In this document: piece after piece, positions 7,296 through 17,251 of the stretch
Numbering within the stretch: position 1 is the stretch's first letter
Layout: each line of letters begins with the position of its first letter
Assembly: GCF_037076565.1 (NCBI RefSeq)
Contig: NZ_AP029028.1
Location: 3,534,001-3,598,000 of the forward strand
Direction: 5' to 3'
Source: Herbaspirillum sp. DW155
Lineage (GTDB): Bacteria; Pseudomonadota; Gammaproteobacteria; Burkholderiales; Burkholderiaceae_D
Length of the DNA: 64,000 nt
Notes under the pieces: generated by a model
The model's database searches: none
Told to the model about the DNA's origin: nothing
Seen by the model: the letters and a program-made list of their open reading frames with translations, nothing else
Made by a program: the position numbers and the translations under genes

Positions 7296-8696
7296 TCAAA
7301 GATATGCCGCCAAACGTGCCTTAACAGCCTCACGACCAAACAATTGCAGCACGGCGTCAATGGCCGGGGTCTGCAATTGCCCCGCCACGATCAGGCGCAA
7401 GGGCATGGCCAGCTGCGGCATCTTGATGCCGTGCGCAGCCAGGACTTCCTTGATCATCGGGGCAATGGCTTCCTTGGTCCATTCCACCGTTGCCACACGC
7501 TGGGCAAAGTCGGCCAGCGCCGGCTTGATCGCCTCGGTAATGTGCTGCGCTACCAGCGCCGCATCCGGGGCCGGCTGGCGATAGAACATCAGCGCCGCAG
7601 CAGCAATCTCGTTGACGGTATTGGCGCGGTCCTTCAGCAAAGCGATCACGGCCGCCAGATCAGGCGCGCCCTCGAACACCGCACCCTGTGCCTGCAGCAA
7701 CGGGCGGACCAGATCGGCCAGGCGGGCGTTGTCAGCCAGCTTGATGTAGTGGTTGTTGAGCCAGTTCAGCTTTTCCGGATTGAATTGCGCCGGCGCCTTG
7801 GTCAGGTGATCCAGGTCGAACCATTCGCAGAATTGCTGCATCGAGAAAATCTCGTCGTCGCCATGGCTCCAGCCCAGGCGCGCCAGATAGTTCAGCATGG
7901 CTTCAGGCAGATAGCCCTGGGCCGGGTAATCCATCACGCTGACCGCGCCATGGCGCTTGGACAGCTTCTCGCCATCCGCACCCAGGATCATCGGCACATG
8001 GCCATATTCGGGCAGCGTGCCGCCCAGGGCCTTCAAAATGTTGATCTGGCGCGGCGTATTGTTCACATGGTCGTCGCCACGGATGACGTGGGTGATCTTC
8101 ATGTCCCAATCGTCCACCACCACGCAGAAGTTGTAGGTGGGGGTGCCGTCGGGACGGGCGATCACCAGATCGTCCAGTTCGCGGTTGGAAATCGTGATAG
8201 GGCCCTTGACCACATCGTTCCAGCTGACTTCGCCATCCTGCGGATTCTTGAAACGCACCACCGGCTTGCGGCCTTCCGGGATGGCCGGCAGGGTCTTGCC
8301 CGGCTCCGGACGCCAGGTGCCGTCGTAGCGCGGCTTCTCGCCGGCTGCACGCTGGCGCTCGCGCATGGCTTCCACTTCTTCCGGCGTGCAGTAGCAGTAG
8401 TAAGCGGTGCCTTGCTCCAGCATTTGCGCGATCACTTCGCGATAGCGATCCATGCGCTTCATCTGGTAGAACGGACCTTCGTCATGCTCCAGCCCCAGCC
8501 ACTGCATGCCCTCGATGATGGCCTGCACCGCTTCCGGGGTGGAACGCTCGACGTCGGTATCTTCGATGCGCAGCACGAAGGTGCCGCCGAAGCGACGGGC
8601 GTAGGCCCAGGAGAACAGCGCCGTGCGGGCGCCGCCCAGATGCAGGTAGCCGGTGGGGCTGGGAGCGAAACGGGTACGAACTTGAGTGGCAGTCAT
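7296..8696 (-). CDS. gltX: glutamyl-tRNA synthetase
   Basis: 466 residues, the usual length for a class I GluRS. It charges tRNA-Glu with glutamate in the cytoplasm. The N-terminus [20 protein letters not shown] carries the HIGH-equivalent HLGG at about residues 19-22, and [14 protein letters not shown] is the KMSKS-equivalent loop. The zinc-binding-like insert reads [15 protein letters not shown]. The gene sits directly upstream of the tRNA cluster that holds three copies of its substrate tRNA-Glu, a linkage also known in pseudomonads. It follows apbC on the same strand after 135 bases. Confidence 0.97.
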   Translation of the reverse strand: MTATQVRTRFAPSPTGYLHLGGARTALFSWAYARRFGGTFVLRIEDTDVERSTPEAVQAIIEGMQWLGLEHDEGPFYQMKRMDRYREVIAQMLEQGTAYYCYCTPEEVEAMRERQRAAGEKPRYDGTWRPEPGKTLPAIPEGRKPVVRFKNPQDGEVSWNDVVKGPITISNRELDDLVIARPDGTPTYNFCVVVDDWDMKITHVIRGDDHVNNTPRQINILKALGGTLPEYGHVPMILGADGEKLSKRHGAVSVMDYPAQGYLPEAMLNYLARLGWSHGDDEIFSMQQFCEWFDLDHLTKAPAQFNPEKLNWLNNHYIKLADNARLADLVRPLLQAQGAVFEGAPDLAAVIALLKDRANTVNEIAAAALMFYRQPAPDAALVAQHITEAIKPALADFAQRVATVEWTKEAIAPMIKEVLAAHGIKMPQLAMPLRLIVAGQLQTPAIDAVLQLFGREAVKARLAAYL

Positions 8697-8765
8697 GATA
8701 GCGAGTAAAAATCAGGCCGGTCCTGGAGTGCCAGGGCCGGCCATCGGTCAAGCAAAGAAATTCGG

Positions 8766-8788
8766 AAAGGCGTCATTTTAACGCCTTT
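8766..8788 (-). terminator. candidate hairpin between apbC and gltX
   Basis: AAAGGCGT (8766-8773) and ACGCCTTT (8781-8788) form a perfect 8-bp stem around a 7-base AT loop, between the end of apbC and the start of gltX. No long T tract follows on the minus strand, so termination may be partial. Confidence 0.4.
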
Positions 8789-8831
8789 GCAGGGCGGCAC
8801 GCCATGCCGGCAGGCCGCCCCGAGGCGGACC

Positions 8832-9920
8832 TCAGTCGTTCTGCACCACGATGCTGGGGAACTTGCTGGTCATGTCGCGCGCCTTCTCGGCCACCTTTAC
8901 GGCGACCTTGCGGGCGATGGTCTTGTAGATCTCGGCCACCTTGCCGTCCGGATCAGCCACCACGGTGGGCTTGCCGGAATCGGTCTGCTGGCGGATTTCC
9001 ATGGTCAGCGGCAAGGCGCCCAGGAAATCCACGCCAAAGTCCGCACACATCTTCTCCCCGCCACCCACGCCAAAGATGGGCTCGGCATGGCCGCAGTTGG
9101 AACAGACGTGCATGCTCATGTTTTCCACGATGCCCAGGATGGGGATGCCGACCTTCTCGAACATGCGCAAACCCTTGCGCGCATCCAGCAGGGCGATGTC
9201 CTGCGGGGTGGTCACGATGACCGCACCGGTGACCGGCACCTTCTGCGATAAAGTCAGCTGCACGTCGCCAGTGCCCGGCGGCATGTCAACGATCAGGTAA
9301 TCCAGGTCACGCCAGTTGGTCTGGTCCAGCAATTGCTGCAGGGCTTGCGTGACGATGGGGCCGCGCCAGACCATGGGTTCGTCCGGATCGATCATGAAAC
9401 CGATGGACGACACCTGCAGGCCGTGGTTCTCCAGCGGCTCCATGGTCTTGCCATCCTTGGTTTCAGGCTGACCGGAGATGCCCATCATCATGGGCTGCGA
9501 AGGACCATAGATATCGGCATCCAGAATACCCACGCGCGCGCCCTCGGCCGACAGCGCCAGCGCGAGATTGACGGCCGTGGTGGACTTGCCCACCCCGCCC
9601 TTGCCCGAGGCCACGGCGATGATGTTCTTGACGTTGCTCTTGAGCTTGATGCCGCGCTGCACCGCGTGCGCCACGATCTTGAAATAGACGTTGGCCTCGA
9701 CAGCGCTCACGCCCGGCAGCTTGCCCAGCGCCGCTTCGACCAGCTGGCGGATCGGCGCGATCTGGCTGGCCGCCGGATAGCCCAGCTCCACGTCCAGCAG
9801 CACACGACCGCCCTCGACGCGGATGTTGCGGGCTTCCTTGCCCCGGATCAGGTCACGGCCGGTATTAGGGTCGATCACCTGCAACAGGGCCGCCTTGATC
9901 TCTTCCACGGTAATGCTCAT
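8832..9920 (-). CDS. apbC: Mrp/ApbC family iron-sulfur cluster carrier ATPase
   Basis: 362 residues. An N-terminal DUF59/MIP18-like domain (MSITVEEIKAALLQVIDPNTG) is followed by the P-loop domain, with the deviant Walker A motif SGKGGVGKST at about residue 108 and ATP-site motifs YGPSQPMMMG and VDMPPGTGDVQL. The CSNC motif (in HVCSNCGHAEP) provides the two cysteines used to bind a bridging 4Fe-4S cluster. The protein carries Fe-S clusters to apoproteins in the cytoplasm. The start at 9920 is set by AAGGAGAACC just upstream; the frame is open further but without family similarity. It is divergent from metG, an arrangement often seen in proteobacteria. Confidence 0.94.
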   Translation of the reverse strand: MSITVEEIKAALLQVIDPNTGRDLIRGKEARNIRVEGGRVLLDVELGYPAASQIAPIRQLVEAALGKLPGVSAVEANVYFKIVAHAVQRGIKLKSNVKNIIAVASGKGGVGKSTTAVNLALALSAEGARVGILDADIYGPSQPMMMGISGQPETKDGKTMEPLENHGLQVSSIGFMIDPDEPMVWRGPIVTQALQQLLDQTNWRDLDYLIVDMPPGTGDVQLTLSQKVPVTGAVIVTTPQDIALLDARKGLRMFEKVGIPILGIVENMSMHVCSNCGHAEPIFGVGGGEKMCADFGVDFLGALPLTMEIRQQTDSGKPTVVADPDGKVAEIYKTIARKVAVKVAEKARDMTSKFPSIVVQND

Positions 9921-10151
9921 TGGTTCTCCTTGCTCAGAACCCGCAAGTCTAAACCAATCGCGCCAGCGCCGCCCTGTGCGGCGATCAAAGCGCCCCTTGC
10001 AAAACCCTTCATATTGATTGCAACGGAGCAACTACTGCGCCCAAGGCCCGCTGGCTGATAGAATGCCCCTCTTTCATGGCAGTTTTATTGCAGTTTTCTT
10101 GCTATTTCGGCGCGCCTGCGCCTTAACCCACTTGCATCGTCCGTATCGCCA

Positions 10152-12215
10152 ATGAGCACTTCCGCACCTCGCCAACTCTTCGTCACGACCGCACTCCCCT
10201 ACGCCAACGGCGCTTTCCACATCGGCCACATCATGGAATACATCCAGGCCGACATCTGGGTCCGGTTCCAGCGAATGCAGGGCAATGAGGTGCACTTCGT
10301 CGGTGCCGACGACGCCCACGGCGCGCCCATCATGATCGCCGCCGAAAAGGCCGGCATCACGCCGCAGCAGTTCGTGGCCAACATCGCCGCCGGCCGCAAG
10401 CAGTACCTGGATGGCTTCCACATCGCCTTCGACAACTGGAGTTCCACCGACAGCCCGGAAAACCACGAACTGTCGCAAGAGATCTACCGCGCCCTGCGCG
10501 ACGAGGCCAAGCTGATCTCCACCAAGACCATCGACCAGTTCTACGATCCGGTGAAGAACATGTTCCTGCCGGACCGCTACATCAAGGGCGAATGCCCCAA
10601 GTGCGGCACCAAGGACCAGTACGGCGACTCCTGCGAGAACTGCAGCGCGGTCTATGCGCCCACCGACCTGAAGAACCCGTACTCGACCCTCTCCGGCGCC
10701 ACGCCCGTGATGAAGTCCTCCGAGCACTTCTTCTTCAAGCTGTCCGACCCGAAGTGCGTGGCCTTCCTGCGCGAATGGGCGCTGGACAACAACCGCCTGC
10801 AACCGGAGGTGGCCAACAAGGCCAAGGAATGGCTGGATGGCGAAGGCGGCCTGGGCGACTGGGACATCAGCCGCGACGCGCCCTACTTCGGCATCGAGAT
10901 TCCGGATGCACCGGGCAAGTATTTCTACGTCTGGCTGGACGCCCCCATCGGCTACCTGGCCTCGCTGAAGAACTACTTCGCCAAGACCGGCCGCGACTTC
11001 GACGCCTTCATGGCCGACGACAAGACCGAGCAGTACCACTTCATCGGCAAGGACATCACCTACTTCCACACCCTGTTCTGGCCCGCCATGCTCAAGTTCG
11101 CCGGCCGCAAGACGCCGACCAACGTCTTTGCGCACGGTTTCATCACCGTCAGCGGGGAGAAGATGTCCAAGTCGCGCGGCACCGGCATCTCGCCGCTGCG
11201 CTATCTGGACATCGGCATGAACCCGGAATGGCTGCGCTACTACATCGCCGCCAAGTTGAACGCCAAGGTGGAAGACGTGGACTTCAATCCGGACGACTTC
11301 GTTGCCCGCGTCAATGCCGACCTGATCGGCAAGTACGTCAACATCGCCAGCCGTGCCGCCGGTTTCATCGCCAAGCGTTTCGAAGGCCGCGTGTCGACCC
11401 AGTGGGCCAGCGCTGACGACGCCTTCCTGACCAGGCTGCGCGGCGTGGCCGACGAGATCCGCAGCCTCTACGAGCAGCGCGAATACGGCAAGGCCCTGCG
11501 CCTGGTGATGGAGCAAGCCGACGCCATCAACGCCTACGTCGATGCCAACAAGCCCTGGGAACTGGCCAAGGACAGCAGCAAGGACGCGCAACTGCATGAA
11601 GTCTGCAGCCGCCTGCTGGAAGCCTTCCGCATCCTGACCGTCTACCTGAAACCGGTGCTGCCGCAACTGGCCGCCCAGGTGGAAGCCTTCCTGCAGGTCC
11701 AGCCGTTCCAGTGGACCGATGTGGCCGTACCGCTGGCCGATGGCCACGTCATCAATGCCTATTCGCACCTGATGCAGCGGGTCGATCCCAAGATGCTGGA
11801 TGCCCTGTTCGAAGCGCCGGAAGCGCCTGCGGCCGCACCTGCGGCGGCTGAAAGCGCGATCGAAGAACTGGCCCCGGAAATTTCCATCGATGACTTCGCC
11901 AAGGTCGACCTGCGCATCGCCAAGATCGTCAACTGCGAAGCCGTGGAAGGTTCCACCAAGCTGCTGCGCCTGACCCTGGATGCTGGCGAAGGCCGCACCC
12001 GCAACGTCTTCTCCGGTATCGCCTCGGCCTATAAGCCGGAAGAACTGGTCGGCAAGCTGACCGTGATGGTGGCCAACCTGGCGCCGCGCAAGATGAAGTT
12101 CGGCGTGTCCGAAGGCATGGTGCTGGCGGCCTCGGCCAAGGATGAGAAGGCCAATCCGGGCATCTACGTGCTCAACCCCTGGCCGGGTGCCGAGCCGGGC
12201 ATGCGCGTGCGCTAA
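10152..12215 (+). CDS. metG: methionyl-tRNA synthetase
   Basis: 687 residues: the long MetRS form with a C-terminal tRNA-binding/dimerisation domain. The HIGH motif appears as [12 protein letters not shown] near residue 25, the zinc knuckle as [17 protein letters not shown], and the KMSKS loop as [13 protein letters not shown]. An Ala/Pro/Glu-rich linker precedes the OB-fold domain ([19 protein letters not shown]). It charges both initiator and elongator tRNA-Met. It is divergent from apbC and is followed after 41 bases by a GNAT gene that may be co-transcribed. Confidence 0.97.
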   Translation: MSTSAPRQLFVTTALPYANGAFHIGHIMEYIQADIWVRFQRMQGNEVHFVGADDAHGAPIMIAAEKAGITPQQFVANIAAGRKQYLDGFHIAFDNWSSTDSPENHELSQEIYRALRDEAKLISTKTIDQFYDPVKNMFLPDRYIKGECPKCGTKDQYGDSCENCSAVYAPTDLKNPYSTLSGATPVMKSSEHFFFKLSDPKCVAFLREWALDNNRLQPEVANKAKEWLDGEGGLGDWDISRDAPYFGIEIPDAPGKYFYVWLDAPIGYLASLKNYFAKTGRDFDAFMADDKTEQYHFIGKDITYFHTLFWPAMLKFAGRKTPTNVFAHGFITVSGEKMSKSRGTGISPLRYLDIGMNPEWLRYYIAAKLNAKVEDVDFNPDDFVARVNADLIGKYVNIASRAAGFIAKRFEGRVSTQWASADDAFLTRLRGVADEIRSLYEQREYGKALRLVMEQADAINAYVDANKPWELAKDSSKDAQLHEVCSRLLEAFRILTVYLKPVLPQLAAQVEAFLQVQPFQWTDVAVPLADGHVINAYSHLMQRVDPKMLDALFEAPEAPAAAPAAAESAIEELAPEISIDDFAKVDLRIAKIVNCEAVEGSTKLLRLTLDAGEGRTRNVFSGIASAYKPEELVGKLTVMVANLAPRKMKFGVSEGMVLAASAKDEKANPGIYVLNPWPGAEPGMRVR

Positions 12216-12256
12216 GCCACGCGCCGCCGATAGCCTGTGCAGGAGGAAAGATCGTC

Positions 12257-12736
12257 ATGAACCTGGTGATACGTGAAGCCACCTCGGAAGATGCCAGCCT
12301 GATCGCCGAACTGACCCGTCACAGCTGGGCCAACAAGGTGGCACCCAGTTCCTCGGGTCACCGCGAGGCCCCCGACGATGTGCAGGAAGACCTGCAGCAT
12401 GGCGGCGCCTTCATCCTGCTCCGTGGCGAGACACCGGCCGGCTCGGTGCGCTGGCTGCCGCTCGATACCGAAAGCGATGTCTGGGAAATCCGCCGCATGG
12501 GCATCGCCCCGGCCTTCCGGGGTGAGCGCTTGTCCCAGCACCTGATGGAAGCCCTGATCCACCGCGCCCAGTCGGCCGATGTACGCGAACTGCGGCTGGC
12601 GGTACGTACCGACCAGGCGCAACTGGTGGACCTGTATGCCGCCTTCGGCTTCGAGATCGCGCCGGAGCTGGAATACACCCGCGCCAATCCACTGGAAGCC
12701 CCGCCCATCGTGATGCGGCGGATCATGCGGCACTGA
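12257..12736 (+). CDS. GNAT family N-acetyltransferase
   Basis: 159 residues forming one acetyltransferase domain. The acetyl-CoA-binding region is RRMGIAPAFRGERLSQHLMEALI (about 78-100), with a C-terminal beta-strand ending RRIMRH. AGGAGGA lies 8-14 bases before the ATG, an unusually strong ribosome site. It lies directly downstream of metG, with a terminator at 12756-12785 behind it. The acceptor substrate is unknown; the low-specificity GNAT fold does not allow a better call. Confidence 0.82.
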   Translation: MNLVIREATSEDASLIAELTRHSWANKVAPSSSGHREAPDDVQEDLQHGGAFILLRGETPAGSVRWLPLDTESDVWEIRRMGIAPAFRGERLSQHLMEALIHRAQSADVRELRLAVRTDQAQLVDLYAAFGFEIAPELEYTRANPLEAPPIVMRRIMRH

Positions 12737-12755
12737 GCCTGTCCCCCTCCTCCTG

Positions 12756-12785
12756 AAAGCGACGCCTGGTGCGTCGCTTTTCTTT
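12756..12785 (+). terminator. terminator of the metG-GNAT unit
   Basis: AAAGCGACGC (12756-12765) pairs perfectly with GCGTCGCTTT (12771-12780) around a CTGGT loop and is followed by TCTTTT. This is a classic intrinsic terminator. Confidence 0.85.
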
Positions 12786-12812
12786 TGCCTCGCCCGGCTC
12801 CCTGTAAATCGG

Positions 12813-12864
12813 AACGTTTGTTCATCATGCGGTAACAATCGCTCGCTACCATCGTGAAAACGTT
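12813..12864. promoter_or_regulatory. candidate inverted repeat upstream of the SorC-type regulator
   Basis: AACGTTTGTTCA (12813-12824) and TGAAAACGTT (12855-12864) form an imperfect, widely spaced inverted repeat in the space before the regulator gene. It could be the regulator's own operator; this is inference from position only. Confidence 0.3.
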
Positions 12865-12951
12865 GTCAGGAGGCCCTGTCCGCCTGGCCTGCCGGGGGGC
12901 AGTCCAGGGGCAGGTGCTGAAGATTCACATTCACCGGTAAGCACAATAACA

Positions 12952-13929
12952 ATGGCCCAAGGGGATAGACAGGAAACCGCCTACCTGGCGGTGCGGGTGG
13001 CGCGGCTGTATTACTTCCAGAACATGACCACCGCCGCCATCGCCGATGAAATCGGCACCTCGCGCGCGACCGTTTCGCGCCTGCTGTCCTTCGCGCTCGA
13101 GCGCGGCCTGGTGGAAATCCGCGTTCACGATCCGCAGCAGGTCTCCGGCAGTCTGGAAGCCGCCATCGCCCATCATTACCGGCTGCGCTCCATCCAGGTG
13201 GTCCCGGTGGCCGCCGCCGCCACCGACAAGGAAACCCTGCAGCGCGTCACCTGCCACGCCGCCGCCTGCGTCAATTCGCTGGTCGCACCCGGCACCATCA
13301 TCGGCCTGGCCTGGGGCACCACGGTGGCGCAGATCGCCGACCAGCTGCTGCCGCGCCACGTGCATGATGTCGATGTGGTGGCGCTCAATGGCTCGGGCAG
13401 CGGGGCCAGCTTCATCAACAGTTTCAGCGAATCCATCGTCTCGCGCTTTGCCCACAACTATGGTGCGCGTGCCCATCACCTGCCGGTGCCGGCCTTCTTC
13501 GACTACCCCGAAACGCGCAGCGCGCTGTGGCGGGAAAAGAGCATCAAGGCCATCCGCGACCTGCAGGAGCGGGCTTCCATCCTGCTGTTTTCCATCGGGG
13601 CCGAGGCGACCGGAAGCTACATTCATACCGCTGGCTATCTGGGTGAAGAAGAACGCCGGATCCTGCGCGAAGACGGCCTGGTCGGCGACATCGCCACCGT
13701 CTTCTTCCGCGCCGATGGCAGCTGGCGCGACGTCGCCATCAATGCCCGCAACAGCGGCCCCGACATGGACTGCTTCGCCCGCGCCGCGCACTCGCTGTGC
13801 GTGGTCTCCGGCACCGGCAAGCTGCCGGGCCTCAAAGCGGCGCTGCGCGGCGGCTTCATCAACGAACTGATCATCGACGAACCGAGTGCGCGCCTGCTGG
13901 TGGAGCAGATCCGCAGCGGCGCGGCGTGA
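12952..13929 (+). CDS. SorC/DeoR-type sugar-responsive transcriptional regulator
   Basis: 325 residues. The N-terminal helix-turn-helix (MTTAAIADEIGTSRATVSRLLSFALERGLVEI, about 25-56) is joined to a large sugar-phosphate-binding domain of the SorC family (GTIIGLAWGTTVAQIADQL, VVALNGSGSG, LLFSIGAEA, SGTGKLPGLKAALRGGFINELIIDE). Such proteins bind a phosphorylated sugar or polyol and control the neighbouring uptake genes. The importer genes follow after 24 bases on the same strand, so regulator and transporter probably form one autoregulated operon. The inducer is not identifiable. Confidence 0.88.
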   Translation: MAQGDRQETAYLAVRVARLYYFQNMTTAAIADEIGTSRATVSRLLSFALERGLVEIRVHDPQQVSGSLEAAIAHHYRLRSIQVVPVAAAATDKETLQRVTCHAAACVNSLVAPGTIIGLAWGTTVAQIADQLLPRHVHDVDVVALNGSGSGASFINSFSESIVSRFAHNYGARAHHLPVPAFFDYPETRSALWREKSIKAIRDLQERASILLFSIGAEATGSYIHTAGYLGEEERRILREDGLVGDIATVFFRADGSWRDVAINARNSGPDMDCFARAAHSLCVVSGTGKLPGLKAALRGGFINELIIDEPSARLLVEQIRSGAA

Positions 13930-13953
13930 TCGCATCACCACGAGGAACCAAGC

Positions 13954-15003
13954 ATGGCAGCCATCTCCTTGCAGGGCGTCTGCAAGCACTGGGGTCAAGC
14001 CCAGGCGGTGAGCAACATCGATTTCGAGGTCAAGTCGGGGCAGTTCACCGTCCTGCTGGGGCCTTCGGGCTGCGGCAAGTCGACTACCCTGCGCCTGATC
14101 GCGGGACTGGACAAACCCACCTCCGGCAGCATCCACATCGGCGGACGCGATGTCACGCAACTGCCCCCGGCCCAGCGCAAGATTTCCATGGTGTTCCAGT
14201 CGTATGCGCTGTTCCCGCACCTGAGCGTGCGCGACAACATCCTCTTCGGCGTGCGCGTGCGCAAGGAGCCGCGCGCCGGCTACGAATCACGCCTGAAGCG
14301 CGTGGCCGATATCCTCGGCCTGTCGCACCTGCTGGAGCGCCGCCCCGCGCAGCTCTCCGGTGGCCAGCAGCAGCGCGTGGCGCTGGGCCGGGCCATCATT
14401 GCAGATGCGCCGGTCTGCCTGATGGATGAGCCGCTCTCCAACCTCGATGCCCAGCTGCGCCAGGAAATGCGCCGCGAAATCCGCGCCCTGCAACAGCAGC
14501 TGAACATGACCATGGTCTACGTCACCCACGACCAGACCGAAGCCATGAGCATGGCCGACCAGGTGATCCTGCTGCGCGAAGGCCGCATCGAACAGGATGC
14601 CGCCCCCGCCGATCTCTACGCCCAGCCGGCCACGGCCTTTGCGGCCCGCTTCATCGGCACGCCGCCGATGAACCTGCTGCCGCTGGCCCCCCACGCCCAA
14701 GGATTGGTCATCCGCGGCAGCGATGTGATCCTGCGTGACCTCGGCCAGGCGCCCTTGCAACTGGGCCTGCGTCCGGAACACATCCGCCTGGCCGCTCCCA
14801 GCGAGTCGTGCGTGCCCGCCGTGGTCGAGACGGTCGAATACTTCGGTGCAGACACCATCATTGGCGCGCGCATTGGCAGCGCCTCGCTGCTGGTGCGCGC
14901 TGCCGGGCAACACCGGTTCAACGCAGGCCAACCGGTGCACCTGGCCTGGGACGCCCGCGACCAGTACTTCTTCGATCAGGAAAGCGGTCTGCGCCGCGCC
15001 TGA
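13954..15003 (+). CDS. ABC transporter ATP-binding protein (UgpC/MalK type)
   Basis: 349 residues. Walker A is GPSGCGKSTT near residue 38, the ABC signature LSGGQQQRVALGRAI, Walker B VCLMDEPLSNLDAQ and the switch His YVTHDQ; a C-terminal TOBE regulatory domain begins after residue 240. This CUT1-family ATPase powers import of sugars, polyols or glycerol phosphate at the inner membrane. It lies between the SorC regulator and the binding-protein gene. Placing the ATPase first is common in this transporter type. Confidence 0.92.
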   Translation: MAAISLQGVCKHWGQAQAVSNIDFEVKSGQFTVLLGPSGCGKSTTLRLIAGLDKPTSGSIHIGGRDVTQLPPAQRKISMVFQSYALFPHLSVRDNILFGVRVRKEPRAGYESRLKRVADILGLSHLLERRPAQLSGGQQQRVALGRAIIADAPVCLMDEPLSNLDAQLRQEMRREIRALQQQLNMTMVYVTHDQTEAMSMADQVILLREGRIEQDAAPADLYAQPATAFAARFIGTPPMNLLPLAPHAQGLVIRGSDVILRDLGQAPLQLGLRPEHIRLAAPSESCVPAVVETVEYFGADTIIGARIGSASLLVRAAGQHRFNAGQPVHLAWDARDQYFFDQESGLRRA

Positions 15004-15057
15004 TCCCCTCGATGATTTCCGCAGCAAGCCAACCCATCCACCTCATGGAGATGCATC

Positions 15058-16350
15058 ATGCGTAGAACCTTCCTCAAGTCCCTGGCCGCCCTGGCTGTCT
15101 CAGCCGCCTTCTGTGCGCCGGTGCTGGCCGCCAATCCGGTCGAGATCAGCTTCTATTACCCGGTCGCCGTGGGCGGCGCAGTCACCAAGACCATCGACAG
15201 CATGGTGGCTGACTTCGAGAAGGCCAATCCCGACATCAAGGTCAAGGCCATCTATGCCGGCACCTACCAGGAAAGCATCGTCAAGGCGCTGACCGCCTTC
15301 AAGGGCGGCACCCCGCCGACCCTGGCCGTGCTCCTCTCGACCGACCTCTTCACCCTGATCGACGAGAATGCCATCGTCCCCATCGACAGCCTGGCTGGCA
15401 GCGCTGAAGACAAGAAGTGGATAGATGGCTTCTACAAGGGCTTCATGGAAAACAGCCAGACCGATGGCAAGACCTGGGGCATTCCCTTCCAGCGCTCGAC
15501 CATCGTGATGTACTACAACAAGACCCTGTTCAAGGAAGCCGGCCTGAACCCGGAGAAGGCCCCGGCCAACTGGAACGAAATGGTCGAAGCCGCCAAGAAG
15601 CTGACCAGGCGCGACGCTGCCGGCAACGTCACCCAGTGGGGCGTGAAGATTCCTTCCACCGGCTTCGGCTACTGGATGTTCCAGGCCATGACCGCCTCCA
15701 ATGACACCCTCCTCATGAACAGCACTGGCACCAAGACCTATTTCGACAAGCCGGGCGCGGTGCAGGCCCTGCAACACTGGGTCGACCTGACCACCCGTGA
15801 CAAGGTGATGCCGGCCGGTTCCATCGAGTGGGGCACCACGCCCAAGGACTTCCTGGAGCAGAAGGCCGCCATGGTCTGGACCACCACCGGCAACCTGACC
15901 AACATCCGCACCAACGCCAGCTTCCCCTTCGGCGTGGCCATGCTGCCGGGCATCAGGCATCCGGGCAGCCCCACCGGCGGCGGCAACTTCTACGTCTTCA
16001 ACAAGACCTCGCCGGCCGAGCAGCAGGCCGCCATGAAGTTCATCCGCTTCGCCACCGAGCCGGCGCGCGCGGCGCAGTGGTCGATTGCTACCGGCTACGT
16101 GGCGCCGCGCCAGGATGCCTGGGATACCCCGGAGATGAAGAAATATCTGCAGGACGTGCCGGCCGCCGATGTCGCACGCGAGCAGATGAAGTACGGCGTG
16201 GCCGAACTGTCCACCCACGACAACCAGCGCGTGACCAAGGCCCTGAACGACAACCTGCAGGCCGCCTTGTCCGGCACCAAGACGCCGGAAGCAGCCTTGA
16301 AGGATGCCCAGCGCGAAGCCGAGCGCATCCTGCGCGCCTACGGCCGCTAA
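15058..16350 (+). CDS. ABC transporter sugar-binding protein (UgpB-like)
   Basis: 430 residues with a signal peptide (MRRTFLKSLAALAVSAAF, cleavage after VLA about residue 23) and the family-1 solute-binding fold. Landmarks are ISFYYPVAVGGA, YAGTYQESIVKAL, GKTWGIPFQRSTIVMYYNK and PTGGGNFYVFNKTSP. These resemble glycerol-3-phosphate and disaccharide binding proteins of the UgpB group, but the ligand residues cannot be assigned safely. ATGGAG precedes the start. It acts in the periplasm and delivers ligand to the two permeases encoded next. Confidence 0.9.
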   Translation: MRRTFLKSLAALAVSAAFCAPVLAANPVEISFYYPVAVGGAVTKTIDSMVADFEKANPDIKVKAIYAGTYQESIVKALTAFKGGTPPTLAVLLSTDLFTLIDENAIVPIDSLAGSAEDKKWIDGFYKGFMENSQTDGKTWGIPFQRSTIVMYYNKTLFKEAGLNPEKAPANWNEMVEAAKKLTRRDAAGNVTQWGVKIPSTGFGYWMFQAMTASNDTLLMNSTGTKTYFDKPGAVQALQHWVDLTTRDKVMPAGSIEWGTTPKDFLEQKAAMVWTTTGNLTNIRTNASFPFGVAMLPGIRHPGSPTGGGNFYVFNKTSPAEQQAAMKFIRFATEPARAAQWSIATGYVAPRQDAWDTPEMKKYLQDVPAADVAREQMKYGVAELSTHDNQRVTKALNDNLQAALSGTKTPEAALKDAQREAERILRAYGR

Positions 16351-16375
16351 GCGCTCCGTTGCACAAGGCCTGCCG

Positions 16376-17251
16376 ATGAAACGCCTGCCCTCCTCCGTGC
16401 TGCCCTGGCTGCTGCTCTCGCCGGCGATGGTGCTGCTGATTGCCTTCACGCACTACCCGGCGTTGGCGACGCTCTGGCACAGCTTCTTTTCCACACCCAA
16501 GGGAGCCCGGCCATCGGTCTTCGTCGGACTGGAGAATTACCGGCTGATGGCGGACGATCCGGTGTTCTGGCAGGCCCTGTGCAACAACCTCTGGTTTGCC
16601 CTGGGCACCATCCCGCTGGCCATTGCCCTGGCCATCCTGATGGCGCTGTGGGTCAATGAGAAACTGGCCGGGCGCGGCGTGCTGCGCCTGGCCTATTTCA
16701 CCCCGACGGTGCTGCCGATGATCGCGGTGGCCAATATCTGGCTGTTCTTCTATACGCCGCAATATGGCCTGCTGGAGCAGATCACCGGCGCGCTCGGCCT
16801 GCCCTCGCACAACTGGCTGGGCAATCCGCAGACCGTGCTGGGTGCGCTGATGGTGGTGGCGGTATGGAAGGAAGCAGGATTCTTCATGATCTTCTACCTG
16901 GCCGCGCTGCAGCAGATCTCGCCGGTGCTGGCCGAAGCCGCGGCACTGGAAGGAGCATCGCGCTGGCAATACTTCTGGCGCGTGCAGTTCCCGCTGCTGA
17001 TGCCCACCACGCTCTTCGTGCTCATCAATGCGCTCATCAACGCCTTCCGCCTGGTGGACCACATCGTGGTAATGACCAAGGGCGGGCCGGACAACGCCAG
17101 TTCCCTGCTGCTTTATTACATCTATGAAGTTGGCTTCGCCTTCTGGGATTCTTCCTACGCTGCAGCCCTGACGGTAGTGCTGCTGGCCCTGTTGGGACTG
17201 ATTGCACTGGTGAAGTTTCGTGTACTTGATCGCCGGACCCATTACCAATGA
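16376..17251 (+). CDS. ABC transporter permease (UgpA/MalF type)
   Basis: 291 residues with about six transmembrane helices. The cytoplasmic EAA loop reads EAAALEGASRWQYFWRVQFPL, the coupling motif to the ATPase. The start at 16376 (MKRLPSSV) is preferred to the upstream in-frame ATG at 16304, which lies inside the binding-protein gene. Its last codons overlap the next permease gene in ATGA, showing translational coupling. It forms the inner-membrane channel with its partner. Confidence 0.9.
   Translation: MKRLPSSVLPWLLLSPAMVLLIAFTHYPALATLWHSFFSTPKGARPSVFVGLENYRLMADDPVFWQALCNNLWFALGTIPLAIALAILMALWVNEKLAGRGVLRLAYFTPTVLPMIAVANIWLFFYTPQYGLLEQITGALGLPSHNWLGNPQTVLGALMVVAVWKEAGFFMIFYLAALQQISPVLAEAAALEGASRWQYFWRVQFPLLMPTTLFVLINALINAFRLVDHIVVMTKGGPDNASSLLLYYIYEVGFAFWDSSYAAALTVVLLALLGLIALVKFRVLDRRTHYQ

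Noticed and set aside
10074-11768. 564-codon minus-strand frame opposite metG
   Set aside because: Antisense shadow of a highly conserved gene, with no protein-like features.
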